Part shown: one piece after another, positions 18,996-27,357 of the stretch
How positions within the stretch are numbered: the first letter of the stretch is position 1
How the letters are laid out: each line of letters opens with the position of its first letter
Assembly (NCBI RefSeq): GCF_006861675.1
Contig: NZ_SGJB01000003.1
Location: forward strand, 89,946 to 153,945
Direction of reading: 5' to 3'
Length of the DNA stretch: 64,000 bases
Origin: Peptacetobacter hominis
GTDB lineage: Bacteria > Bacillota > Clostridia > Peptostreptococcales > Peptostreptococcaceae
Notes under the pieces: model-generated
Told to the model about the DNA's origin: nothing
Database searches by the model: none
What the model saw: the letters and a program-made list of their open reading frames with translations, nothing else
Translations under genes and position numbers: made by a program

Positions 18996-20114
18996 ATGAG
19001 TTTTTATGAAGTAATAGAAAAATATAGAGATTTTGATTTTGATGAGTATTGGAAAAATGTAACGGATGACGATGTAAAAAGAAGTATAGCAAAACACAGA
19101 ATGAACCATATGGATGTTCTGAATCTTCTTTCTCCTGCAGCAGAAAGACACATGGAGGAAATGGCACAGAAGGCACATAAGGAAAGTGTACAGAATTTTG
19201 GAAAGACTGTAACACTATATACTCCTATGTATATAGCAAATTATTGTGAGAATCATTGCCTTTACTGCGGATATAACTGTCACAGTGGAATAAAAAGAAA
19301 GAAACTTAATCTTGAAGAAATAGATCTGGAGTGCCAGAGTATAGCAGAACAGGGATTTAAACATATACTTATCCTTACAGGAGAGAGTGAAAAATATTCA
19401 AGTATAGAATATATAGGTGATGCGGTTAAATGTGCTTCGAAATACTTTCCTTCAATAGGAATAGAAGTTTATCCAATGAGTGTAGAGGGTTACAAACACC
19501 TTGTTTCAAATGGAGCAGAAGGGCTTACTGTATATCAGGAAACATATAATGAAGAAATGTACCAGAAGGTTCATATAAAAGGACCAAAGGCAAATTACAA
19601 ATGGAGACTTGATGCACCTGAAAGAGGGGCTATGGCTGGTATGAGAACTCTTACTTTGGGAGCTCTTCTTGGACTTTATAAATGGAGAGAGGATGCATTC
19701 TTTACAATCTTGCACGGAGAATATCTAAAGGATAAATACCCTTATATAGAGCTTTCCTATTCAGCTCCAAGGATAAGACCTTTCAAAGGATGTTTTGAAG
19801 GAATAATGGATGTAACTGATAGAAACATGGTTCAGGCGATGCTTGCGATGAGACTTTTTGATCCACATGCGGGGCTTAATGTATCTACAAGAGAAAACCT
19901 TGAAATGAGAAGAAATATAATGCCATTTGGTGTTACAAAAATAAGTGCAGGAGTTTCAACTGATGTCGGAGGACATTCTCAGAATGAACATGATACTGCT
20001 CAATTTGAGGTTAATCATGACTGTGAGGTAAAACAGGTTACAGATATGCTGAAAAGTATCGGATATCAGCATGTATTCAAGGATTGGAACAGATTTGAAT
20101 ATATACATGAATAA
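18996..20114 (+). CDS. thiH: 2-iminoacetate synthase ThiH
   Basis: 372 residues, radical SAM enzyme that cleaves tyrosine to dehydroglycine and p-cresol. The cluster motif CENHCLYCGYNC (CX3CX2C) lies at about residues 86-97, followed by LILTGESEKYSS and TVYQETYNEEMY, typical of ThiH. The C-terminus HDCEVKQVTDMLKS.GY is also conserved. Last gene before a hairpin terminator. Confidence 0.95.
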   Translation: MSFYEVIEKYRDFDFDEYWKNVTDDDVKRSIAKHRMNHMDVLNLLSPAAERHMEEMAQKAHKESVQNFGKTVTLYTPMYIANYCENHCLYCGYNCHSGIKRKKLNLEEIDLECQSIAEQGFKHILILTGESEKYSSIEYIGDAVKCASKYFPSIGIEVYPMSVEGYKHLVSNGAEGLTVYQETYNEEMYQKVHIKGPKANYKWRLDAPERGAMAGMRTLTLGALLGLYKWREDAFFTILHGEYLKDKYPYIELSYSAPRIRPFKGCFEGIMDVTDRNMVQAMLAMRLFDPHAGLNVSTRENLEMRRNIMPFGVTKISAGVSTDVGGHSQNEHDTAQFEVNHDCEVKQVTDMLKSIGYQHVFKDWNRFEYIHE

Positions 20115-20115
20115 A

Positions 20116-20144
20116 AGAAAAAGAGTCTGTATAGACTCTTTTTC
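20116..20144 (+). terminator. Terminator between thiH and thiE
   Basis: Stem AAAAAGAGTC / GACTCTTTTT with a 6-nt loop and T-rich 3' side. It will reduce readthrough from the riboswitch operon into thiE. Confidence 0.85.
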
Positions 20145-20161
20145 TGTATGGAGGATAAAAA

Positions 20162-20791
20162 ATGTTTCTTATTACAAATAGAAAATTATGTGATAAAAAT
20201 AAATATGAAAGTATAATATATGATGCATGCAAAGCTGGTGTTGAATATATAATCATAAGGGAAAAAGATCTTGATAGTGAATCACTTGAGAAATTATTTA
20301 TGAAAGTATGTGTAAAGCTATCGGAAGAAAAAACAATAAGGGAACGTAATAAAATTATTGTAAACAGCAATACGGATATTTACAGAAAAAAAGAATGTGA
20401 TGGAATACATCTTCCATTCAGCTTATTTAAAAGCTTGATAAATGAAAATTTTTATTTTGATAAAAACAAATTACTTGGAATATCACTTCACAGCATAGAG
20501 GATATAGATGAAATGGAGAAAATAAAAAGAGAAAGCAATATAAAAGTTGATTATATAACACTATCTCATATTTTTGAGACTGACTGTAAAAAAAATCTTA
20601 AACCAAAAGGATTAAAGCTGCTTGAGGAAGGTAAAAAACACACAGATGTAAAAATAATTGCACTTGGTGGAATAAATAGTGATAATGTATCAGAGGTTAT
20701 GAAATATGCCGATGATTATGCTGTTATGTCCGAGATTATGAAAAGTGATAATGTATACAGAACAGTAGAGAATCTAAAAATATATAAATAG
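20162..20791 (+). CDS. thiE: Thiamine phosphate synthase
   Basis: 209 residues, TIM barrel. MFLITNRKLC at the N-terminus, pyrophosphate-binding IREKDLDS (usual LREKD), ISLHSIEDI and the C-terminal phosphate loop IALGGINSDNV. Couples HMP-pyrophosphate to thiazole phosphate. Somewhat diverged: the canonical KGA(D)GVHLGQ-type stretch reads CDGIHLPFS, so a TenI-like variant is a weaker alternative, but the thi context favours ThiE. GGAGG sits 5-6 bases upstream, inside the flank of the preceding terminator. No thiD or thiM in the window. Confidence 0.82.
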   Translation: MFLITNRKLCDKNKYESIIYDACKAGVEYIIIREKDLDSESLEKLFMKVCVKLSEEKTIRERNKIIVNSNTDIYRKKECDGIHLPFSLFKSLINENFYFDKNKLLGISLHSIEDIDEMEKIKRESNIKVDYITLSHIFETDCKKNLKPKGLKLLEEGKKHTDVKIIALGGINSDNVSEVMKYADDYAVMSEIMKSDNVYRTVENLKIYK

Positions 20792-20891
20792 ATAAAAACT
20801 ATATTAAATATAGTAAAAATATATAAAAGTGTTTATACTATATTATATAAGGGTAGAAATATAGTATTAAAATTGCACGGAGGAAAACAAT

Positions 20892-21245
20892 ATGAAATTA
20901 TATGGATATTCAAGATGATCTACTGTAAGAAAAGCCAAGGCATGGCTTATGGAAAAAGGATTTGAATTTGATGAAGTTGATATAGTGAAGGAAACTCCAT
21001 CAAAAGAGGAGCTTGAAAATTTATACAGAAAAAGTGGTCTTGAAATAAAGAAATTCTTCAATACAAGTGGTAAAAAATACAGAGAGCTTAATATGAAAGA
21101 AGTTGTAAAAACTGAGTCTGATGATAAACTTCTTGATATACTTGCAAGTGATGGTATGCTTATAAAAAGACCTATTTTTGACGCTGAAGATGCTGTCCTT
21201 ATAGGATTTAAAGAAGCTGAATGGGAAGAAAAGTTAAATAAATAA
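20892..21245 (+). CDS. ArsC/Spx-family selenoprotein (in-frame UGA at the catalytic cysteine)
   Basis: Reading from ATG 20892 (CGGAGG ten bases upstream) gives MKLYGYSR-UGA-STVRKAKAWL and continues in frame to 21245: 117 residues with the UGA as codon 9. In ArsC/Spx-like proteins the same place holds the redox cysteine (YxxxxCSTxRKAxxWL). Downstream sequence is intact: KETPSKEELENL, KKFFNTSGKKYRELN, DGMLIKRPIF and VLIGFKEAEWE, all usual for the family. A shorter ORF from ATG 20949 would lack the active site and the first strand. A hairpin with a G-containing loop lies 19 nt after the UGA. Seen: UGA, frame, hairpin. Known: ArsC-like selenoproteins exist. Inferred: Sec insertion. Confidence 0.85.
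20919..20948 (+). promoter_or_regulatory. Bacterial SECIS-like hairpin downstream of the in-frame UGA
   Basis: Stem AAGCCA (20932-20937) / TGGCTT (20943-20948) closes a 5-nt apical loop AGGCA. The distance from the UGA (20916-20918) to the loop is 19 nt and the second loop base is G, both within the bacterial SECIS rules (apical loop 16-37 nt after UGA, G in the first two loop positions). Confidence 0.75.
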
Positions 21246-21251
21246 TAAAAA

Positions 21252-21283
21252 AACTCGCTGATTTAAAAACAGCGAGTTTTTTA
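21252..21283. terminator. Bidirectional terminator between the selenoprotein gene and the GGDEF gene
   Basis: Stem ACTCGCTG / CAGCGAGT with a 9-nt loop, flanked by A and T runs, between convergent genes. Confidence 0.92.
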
Positions 21284-22408
21284 TTATAAATCATCTTCAC
21301 CAAAAGATTTGAACCGTGAAGCTTTTACCTTTCTTTTGTTACAGGCCATCATACTATCAGTTCTTGCTAAAAGATCATACACAGATTGATCGTATCCTGG
21401 TTTAAAATAATCATATCCCATAGCAACGCTAAGCTCTATGTCATTTATTGTGTTATACGAATTTATCATGGAATAAAAAAGTGAGATGTATTTTTCTACC
21501 TCAGGTTTTGTCAAATCTTTAATCAGGACTGTAAATTCATCACTTCCTATTCTGAAGCATTTTCCGGTATCTGAAAATACATCATCAATTGTATCAGCTA
21601 AATTCTGAATAATCTTATCTCCCTGAATGTACCCAAAATTATTATTTATGTATTTTAGATTATTTATATCAATTGATATTGCCCAATATGACGAAAAATC
21701 ATATATCATTTTATCATCTTCTTCCAGCTGCTTTTCAAAAGCCTTTCTGTTTCCCAGAGAAGTAAGTATATCATTATACATATTCTGTTCATGTATATAT
21801 TTGAAAACAGAAATTCTATAGTCTTCTGAATATCTTCTGAAAACCGATATAAAAATCAGAAATACAAAAGATATGGATGAAAGAAGAATTATGAATTTAG
21901 ATGTAAAAAAAGCCCCGGAAATTAGGCCGGCAAAAAGTATTCCATTGGATACTATAAATATCAGGTCCGATGATTTTGTAATAACTATATTCATATAAAC
22001 AATAAAAGAAAATAGATATCCGACAAAAGCAGTAATAAATATAACTGAAAAAGACATATTTATATCTAAAATACCTAAAACATCTATGAAGAATAATACA
22101 GTTGCGATTATACACGCCATAGATGAAATAATTCTTGAGAATTTAATATATTTTCGATCGCAGTATCTGGACAAAAGACCTATAACAGGTATAAATGATA
22201 CAGAAAACAATACAAGGCTTTCCGAATAAGAACCATCACTTATACCTCTGAAAGAAATAGACACAAGTACTGCAAACAAAGCTATATGAAGAAAATCAAT
22301 TGGTGATACCTGATTCAGATACTTTTCAAATAATACAAATAGAAATAATGAAAAGATACCAAATAAAAATAAAATTCTATCTATATTTATAATTATGTCA
22401 GCTGACAT
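21284..22408 (-). CDS. Membrane-anchored GGDEF-domain protein (probable diguanylate cyclase, GSDEF variant)
   Basis: 374 residues. About six to seven hydrophobic segments in the first 190 residues form a membrane sensor; the C-terminal GGDEF domain begins at DILTSLGNRKAFEKQLEE (about 213) with the metal-binding DINNLKYINNNFGYIQGD and the active-site loop CFRIGSDEFTVLI. The signature is GSDEF rather than GGDEF; single Gly-to-Ser variants can retain activity, so activity is open. No RxxD inhibitory site is visible upstream. Start at ATG 22408 with GGGGG eight bases upstream. No PDE domain. Confidence 0.85.
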   Translation of the reverse strand: MSADIIINIDRILFLFGIFSLFLFVLFEKYLNQVSPIDFLHIALFAVLVSISFRGISDGSYSESLVLFSVSFIPVIGLLSRYCDRKYIKFSRIISSMACIIATVLFFIDVLGILDINMSFSVIFITAFVGYLFSFIVYMNIVITKSSDLIFIVSNGILFAGLISGAFFTSKFIILLSSISFVFLIFISVFRRYSEDYRISVFKYIHEQNMYNDILTSLGNRKAFEKQLEEDDKMIYDFSSYWAISIDINNLKYINNNFGYIQGDKIIQNLADTIDDVFSDTGKCFRIGSDEFTVLIKDLTKPEVEKYISLFYSMINSYNTINDIELSVAMGYDYFKPGYDQSVYDLLARTDSMMACNKRKVKASRFKSFGEDDL

Positions 22409-22627
22409 AAATCATACCCCCTTAGTTGAGATTAATTATATTTATATAAAATCTATTAAGATTATTATAACACAGTAGTATGTAAATAAAAAAATTTTAA
22501 AAAAATAGAAAAATAATAAAAAATATCCTCTTAAATGTTGAAAAATACGTTTTCAATGAAAAATAAAAGTTCATCATATAAATAAATAAAAGTTTATTTT
22601 ATGAATAAACTTTTGTGTTTTGGAGCT

Positions 22628-22656
22628 TTGACATTGCATTTTTTTTGTACTATGAT
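22628..22656 (+). promoter_or_regulatory. Strong sigma-A promoter for the RepL-like gene pair
   Basis: TTGACA at 22628-22633, 17-bp spacer with a T8 run, TATGAT at 22651-22656. The leader then contains a small perfect hairpin ACAGGA / TCCTGT (22675-22689) just ahead of the Shine-Dalgarno AGGTG at 22695. Confidence 0.8.
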
Positions 22657-22705
22657 AATCATAACGAAAGGATAACAGGAAGATCCTGTAGGGCAGGTGA
22701 TGCTT

Positions 22706-23101
22706 ATGTTTGAAATAAATGTTGAATCAAAAGTAGATATAAATGAGCAGTATACAGAAAGTAGAAATATAGTTGGAAAAAAAGATAAATACTCAAATTT
22801 ATGTCTTAAAAATCTAATACGGGTAGTTGGTGATTCTTATACAAAAAAGGATATAATTCCTCTTTTGCTTATTGAGAGAATGGATAGAGATAATAGAATA
22901 AGAATGACTTTAGATGAAATGTCAAGGGAATTTGATTATCCAAAAACAGGATTGTCCACACTTTTTACAAAACTTAAAAAGAAGGATTTCTTAAAGAGAG
23001 TAAAAAATGGAGAATATATGATAAATCCGGCAATCTCATATAGAGGAAGTAGAATGGATAGAGAAGATTTGATAGAGGAATACCATTCGATAGGAAAGTA
23101 G
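22706..23101 (+). CDS. RepL-like winged-helix protein
   Basis: 131 residues. The C-terminal two thirds resemble the firmicute plasmid replication/regulator family RepL: RIRMTLDEMSREFDYPKTGLSTLFTKLKKKDFLKRVKNG (helix-turn-helix then wing, given in parts) and YMINPAISYRGS. There is no plasmid context, so it is more likely a chromosomal DNA-binding protein. GTG 22697 overlaps its own Shine-Dalgarno; ATG 22706 is chosen. It sits 18 bp before an uncharacterised gene, which is likely cotranscribed. Confidence 0.6.
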   Translation: MFEINVESKVDINEQYTESRNIVGKKDKYSNLCLKNLIRVVGDSYTKKDIIPLLLIERMDRDNRIRMTLDEMSREFDYPKTGLSTLFTKLKKKDFLKRVKNGEYMINPAISYRGSRMDREDLIEEYHSIGK

Positions 23102-23119
23102 TGAAAGAAGGTAGATAAT

Positions 23120-23719
23120 ATGGCATTGAAACTAGATAGAAATATTATGCAGTGGTTTGATTCCTTTTTCGAAGATGAAAAGTCATCTGTTCAAAAGAAC
23201 AATTTCCTTTGTAAAAGTTATGTAAGAAAAACTCCAGAGGGAGACAAAACAGGATTTACACTAGAAAAAGAAAACTCAGATTACTGGAAAATGTATTTTG
23301 AAATACCTCAGGAAACAGTAATAAGATTAAAAAAGAATGTACATCCCATATTTAGAGAATATATATATGAAAAAAGATCATTTTATAATGATAATATGAT
23401 TTATGATTTTATAAACTCAAACCTATTGAATATATTTAATAATGTGGCTGTATATACATATGATAAAAATATAAATGCATATATAATGAATTTCAGTAGG
23501 TTATTTGTAGAGCGATGCAGATATCTAAGTATAGGAGAAGATAGAAAGATAACAGAAAATCTATATATAAATGCAGAAACTCAGGAAAATTTCAGGATAT
23601 TCAATAGAGACAGAAGTTTTGTAATCATGTTTTCTTTTGATGCATCAGAGGGAGAAAATCTTCTGGATAGTTTGATAGATTTGAGAAAATCTATAATTAT
23701 AAACGATGGAATAAAGTAA
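23120..23719 (+). CDS. Hypothetical protein paired with the RepL-like gene
   Basis: 199 residues, soluble, rich in aromatic residues, Asn and Ile. No signal peptide, membrane segment or known motif that I recognise. Mixed alpha/beta character: FTLEKENSDYWKMYFEIP looks strand-rich, YDFINSNLLNIFNNV looks helical. GAAGGTAG precedes the ATG. It lies in a two-gene unit with the RepL-like regulator and 53 bp before clpB. Function unknown. Confidence 0.65.
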   Translation: MALKLDRNIMQWFDSFFEDEKSSVQKNNFLCKSYVRKTPEGDKTGFTLEKENSDYWKMYFEIPQETVIRLKKNVHPIFREYIYEKRSFYNDNMIYDFINSNLLNIFNNVAVYTYDKNINAYIMNFSRLFVERCRYLSIGEDRKITENLYINAETQENFRIFNRDRSFVIMFSFDASEGENLLDSLIDLRKSIIINDGIK

Positions 23720-23772
23720 CAAACAAATAGATTAAAAATACGAAATCAGAAAAGATATGGAGGTAATAGATT

Positions 23773-26367
23773 ATGGATGTTGAAAAAATGACAGTGAGAG
23801 TACAGAAAAGTTTAAATGAAGCCTTTCAGGAGGCCGTAAGACATCACAATCAGCAGGTTGATGTAATACATCTTTTATCAGCACTTATGAATCAGGAGGA
23901 TGGACTCGTTCCAAATATAGTGGAAAAAATGAATATATCAGCTGATTCAGTAAGAAGAGATATAGAAAATGAACTTGAAAGACTTCCAAAAGTATATGGA
24001 GAAGGTGCTGATTCTCAGGGAGTAACAGCGACAAGAAGAATAAACGAAGTTCTTATAAAAGCAGAGCAGATATCAAAGGATTTCAGAGATTCTTATATAA
24101 GTGTAGAGCATGTAATGCTTGCAATAATAGAACTGGAGAAAAATACTCCTTCAGGAAGAATACTTTCAAAATATGGAATAACAAAAGATAGTTTCCTTGG
24201 TGTACTTCATCAGGTAAGAGGGAACCAGAGAGTAGACACTCAGGATCCAGAGGGAACATATGATGCTCTTGCAAAATATGGTACAAACCTTGTAGAACTT
24301 GCAAAGAAAAACAAACTGGATCCAGTAATAGGAAGAGATGAAGAAATAAGAAGGGTTATAAGAATTCTATCAAGAAGAACTAAAAATAATCCGGTTCTTA
24401 TAGGTGAACCTGGTGTTGGTAAAACAGCGATAGTAGAAGGACTTGCCGAAAGAATAGTAAGAGGAGATGTTCCTGAGGGATTAAAAGACAAAATAATATT
24501 CTCTCTTGATATGGGTGCTCTTATAGCTGGAGCAAAATACAGAGGTGAATTTGAAGAAAGACTAAAAGCAGTACTTAAAGAAGTACAGGGTTCTGAAGGA
24601 AAGATAATATTATTTATAGACGAAATACACAATATTGTAGGAGCAGGTAAGACAGAGGGATCTATGGATGCAGGAAACCTTATAAAACCTATGCTAGCAA
24701 GAGGGGAATTAAACTGTATAGGTGCTACTACATTTGACGAGTACAGAAAATATATAGAAAAAGATAAGGCTCTTGAAAGACGTTTCCAGACTGTTGTAGC
24801 TGAAGAACCTACAGTTTCAGATACAATATCAATACTTAGAGGATTAAAAGAAAGATTTGAAATACATCACGGAATAAGAATACATGATAGCGCAATCGTA
24901 GCCGCTGCAAAACTTTCAGATAGATATATAACAGACAGATATTTACCTGATAAAGCTATAGACCTTATAGACGAAGCCAGCGCTATGATAAGAAGTGAGA
25001 TAGATTCGCTTCCAACAGAACTTGATTCAATAAGAAGAAAACTATTTACTCTTGAAACAGAAAGAGAAGCTCTATTAAAAGAAGAAGATGAAAAGAGTAA
25101 AGTAAGACTTGAGGATCTGAAAAAAGAAATTGCAGAACTTAAGGCACAGAATGATGAGATGACAGCAAAATATGAAAAAGAAAAAGCTCATATAACTGAA
25201 GTAAAAGAGCTTAAAGCAAAACTTGACGATGCAAGAGCAAAAGTCGAAAAATACGAAAGAGAATACGACTACAACAGTGCAGCTCAGGTAAAATACAGTG
25301 AAATACCTCAACTTGAGGAACAGATAAAAGAAAAAGAGGAAAAAATGAAGAATGAATCAGAAACATCTTTATTAAAAGAAGAAGTTACTGAAGATGAAAT
25401 CTCTGAAATAGTATCAAAATGGACTGGAATACCTGTTACAAAACTTGTTGAAGGAGAAAGAGAAAAACTTCTAAAACTTGAAGATGAACTTCATAAGAGA
25501 GTAATAGGACAGGACAAAGCTGTAACTGCTGTTTCAGATGCTGTAATAAGAGCAAGAGCAGGGCTTAAAGATGAAGGTAAGCCAATAGGTTCATTTATAT
25601 TCCTTGGACCAACAGGTGTAGGTAAAACAGAACTTGCAAAAACACTTGCCAGAAATCTATTCGACAGTGAAGAAAATATAGTAAGAATAGATATGTCTGA
25701 ATATATGGAAAAACATTCAGTATCAAGACTTGTAGGACCACCTCCAGGATATGTAGGATATGAAGAAGGTGGACAGCTTACAGAGGCTGTCAGAAGAAAA
25801 CCATATTCAGTAATATTATTTGACGAAATAGAAAAAGCTCATGAGGATGTATTCAACATATTCCTTCAGATACTGGATGATGGTAGACTTACAGACAACA
25901 AAGGTAAGACAGTAGACTTCAAAAATACAATAATAATAATGACTTCTAATATAGGAAGCAACCTTCTACTTGAATCAGGTGGAAATATAACAGAAGAAGT
26001 AAACGATATGGTTATGGGTGAAATGAAGAGAAGATTCAAGCCGGAATTCCTAAATAGAGTTGACGATATAATAATGTTTACTCCACTTGATAGAGAAGAA
26101 ATAAAACAGATAATAGATATATTTATGAGTAGTCTGAGAGAAAGACTTTCTGAAAGAGAGATAGAAATTGATCTTACTGATGCAGCAAAAGAGGTAATGA
26201 TAAGAGAAGGATATGACCCGGTATATGGAGCCAGACCACTTAAGAGATATATAAGCAATACACTTGAAACAAGACTTGCCAAAATGCTTATAGCAGGCGA
26301 AATATATAATGGATGCACAGTTGTGATAGATGGAAATGAGGATAATATAAATATATCTGTAAGATAA
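23773..26367 (+). CDS. clpB: ATP-dependent chaperone ClpB
   Basis: 864 residues. N-terminal Clp_N repeats (1-150), first AAA module with GEPGVGKT (about 207-214) and FIDEIHNIVGAG, a long coiled-coil middle domain (about 410-525, Lys/Glu-rich) and a second AAA module with GPTGVGKT (about 611-618), the MSEYMEKHSVSRLVG block and DGRLTDNKGKTVDF. It disaggregates proteins together with DnaK. The middle domain distinguishes ClpB from ClpC/ClpE. ATGGAGG precedes the ATG. No CIRCE or CtsR box is evident upstream; the immediate upstream gene is unrelated. Confidence 0.96.
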   Translation: MDVEKMTVRVQKSLNEAFQEAVRHHNQQVDVIHLLSALMNQEDGLVPNIVEKMNISADSVRRDIENELERLPKVYGEGADSQGVTATRRINEVLIKAEQISKDFRDSYISVEHVMLAIIELEKNTPSGRILSKYGITKDSFLGVLHQVRGNQRVDTQDPEGTYDALAKYGTNLVELAKKNKLDPVIGRDEEIRRVIRILSRRTKNNPVLIGEPGVGKTAIVEGLAERIVRGDVPEGLKDKIIFSLDMGALIAGAKYRGEFEERLKAVLKEVQGSEGKIILFIDEIHNIVGAGKTEGSMDAGNLIKPMLARGELNCIGATTFDEYRKYIEKDKALERRFQTVVAEEPTVSDTISILRGLKERFEIHHGIRIHDSAIVAAAKLSDRYITDRYLPDKAIDLIDEASAMIRSEIDSLPTELDSIRRKLFTLETEREALLKEEDEKSKVRLEDLKKEIAELKAQNDEMTAKYEKEKAHITEVKELKAKLDDARAKVEKYEREYDYNSAAQVKYSEIPQLEEQIKEKEEKMKNESETSLLKEEVTEDEISEIVSKWTGIPVTKLVEGEREKLLKLEDELHKRVIGQDKAVTAVSDAVIRARAGLKDEGKPIGSFIFLGPTGVGKTELAKTLARNLFDSEENIVRIDMSEYMEKHSVSRLVGPPPGYVGYEEGGQLTEAVRRKPYSVILFDEIEKAHEDVFNIFLQILDDGRLTDNKGKTVDFKNTIIIMTSNIGSNLLLESGGNITEEVNDMVMGEMKRRFKPEFLNRVDDIIMFTPLDREEIKQIIDIFMSSLRERLSEREIEIDLTDAAKEVMIREGYDPVYGARPLKRYISNTLETRLAKMLIAGEIYNGCTVVIDGNEDNINISVR

Positions 26368-26377
26368 TAAATAAAAC

Positions 26378-26421
26378 AACTCCGTAGAAAAAACAGCATA
26401 AAAGTTTTTTCTACGGGGTTA
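26378..26421 (+). terminator. Terminator after clpB
   Basis: Long stem AACTCCGTAGAAAAAAC / GTTTTTTCTACGGGGTT with a loop of 9 nt, then T-rich sequence. Confidence 0.88.
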
Positions 26422-26523
26422 TTTATATGCGATTTAAAATTTCTAAATGAATTAAAATTTCTGAAAATATTTCAAGAAACGTTTGCAAATATAAAAAAAG
26501 AGTGTTAAAATATATACGAAAGT

Positions 26524-26625
26524 ATTTATTAAATAAATGCTGTAGACTTCATGTATTGTAAGTATGAAGTGTTATATAAATTCTAATCTGCGTAAATGGA
26601 CATCCTGTGAGATGTCTGTTTTTTT
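26524..26625 (+). promoter_or_regulatory. Orphan structured leader ending in a terminator hairpin
   Basis: A perfect hairpin ACTTCAT / ATGAAGT (11-nt loop, around 26547-26572) is followed by GGACATC-CTGTGA-GATGTCTG and a T7 run, a standard intrinsic terminator at about 26599-26624. Hairpin plus terminator resembles an attenuator or riboswitch expression platform, but no recognised aptamer consensus is visible and no intact gene follows; the next sequence is element wreckage. Confidence 0.5.
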
Positions 26626-26758
26626 GTTAAAAATTATGGACTATTAATGAGTTCGAATAGTTTGACCTGAGCTGTAAAGACTTATTCTATAGGGTTTTAC
26701 GACCTTTTACATATAGCTCTAGGGGTTCGGTAAAGTTTTTTATCTTTGAGTCTTAAAA

Positions 26759-26858
26759 ACCTCCTTTTGATAAGATATAATTGCGGTTCGCCAACTGCAA
26801 AAAATTATCAAAAGGAGGTCGTAAAATGAATCTTTATTTGTTTAAAATTATGTTCTAA
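26759..26858 (+). repeat. 15-bp inverted repeat sequestering a Shine-Dalgarno of a truncated ORF
   Basis: Arms ACCTCCTTTTGATAA (26759-26773) and TTATCAAAAGGAGGT (26805-26819) are perfectly complementary; the 31-nt loop contains a second imperfect hairpin TTGCGGTT / AACTGCAA. The right arm contains AAAGGAGG, the ribosome site for an ATG at 26826 that opens an 11-codon frame ending in TAA at 26856-26858. It looks like the translational attenuator of a lost accessory gene. Confidence 0.6.
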
Positions 26859-26871
26859 CAAAAGAGGTTAA

Positions 26872-27042
26872 CTATATTTTATTGATATGTTCCTTTTTCA
26901 CTATGTAATACTCGTCACTTGCTTTATCAACCACCAATATTTCCTTAAACACTACTGTATATATTGGTAACGTAAACCAGTAGGTACGGATTTCTTCGCT
27001 TATCGTTTTTTTCGTTTCAACTGGTACACTTGCTTCCTGCAT
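26872..27042 (-). CDS. Small protein of conjugative-element type
   Basis: 56 residues from ATG 27042 (GAGGA four bases upstream): MQEASVPVETKKTISEEIR, then YWFTLPIYTVVF and ends EYYIVKKEHINKI before TAG. The frame overlaps the 3' end of the frameshifted gene to its right in another frame, by 43 bp, as expected of translationally coupled element genes. Composition (GTA, ACG, CGT codons) is unlike the host genes. I recognise it only as resembling small proteins of Clostridial integrative elements; function unknown. Confidence 0.5.
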   Translation of the reverse strand: MQEASVPVETKKTISEEIRTYWFTLPIYTVVFKEILVVDKASDEYYIVKKEHINKI

Positions 27043-27262
27043 TGTTCCTCGAATCCTTTCTGCTGTTCCATGACAGTCTGTAATGTCTGATAGCTCATGC
27101 TGAACACATATCTTGAAAAATCTTCAAATTGTTTTGTGTCATAGTCGGCAAGCGGTAATCGATTTATTTTATGCCGCACCACACGTTTGTGATAGGGTAA
27201 GTCAGAGATATACATACAATACAGCCGATTTTTGCATGAATATCCTCAAAAACATCTTTCAT
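27000..27262 (-). pseudogene. Frameshifted DUF6664-like gene from a conjugative element
   Basis: Reading from ATG 27262 (GGAGTGA upstream) gives MKDVFEDIHAKIGC, then the frame is lost; a second frame picks up MYISDLPYHKRVVRHKINRL (27215 onward) and runs through ADYDTKQFEDFSRYVFSMSY to TAA at 27000. The join shows a 5-bp duplication-like insertion (ATTGT) at about 27216-27220, so this is one gene broken by a frameshift. Such proteins are common cargo of Tn1549-like integrative elements. Confidence 0.6.
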
Positions 27263-27357
27263 GTAATCACTCCAATCTAATTTTAGGTATAGAAAAAGCG
27301 GCCAATCTAATAAGATTAACCGCTTAAAATGTGGATATGAAGTTATCAAATTGGAAT

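Noticed and set aside
20949..21245. Shorter ArsC-like ORF starting at ATG 20949
   Set aside because: It would lack the first strand and the catalytic residue and has no ribosome site; the in-frame UGA reading keeps the full family pattern and a strong Shine-Dalgarno.
22697..23719. Plasmid or prophage replication region
   Set aside because: Only one RepL-like protein is present; no iterons, origin, partition or phage genes follow, and the neighbours are chromosomal housekeeping genes.
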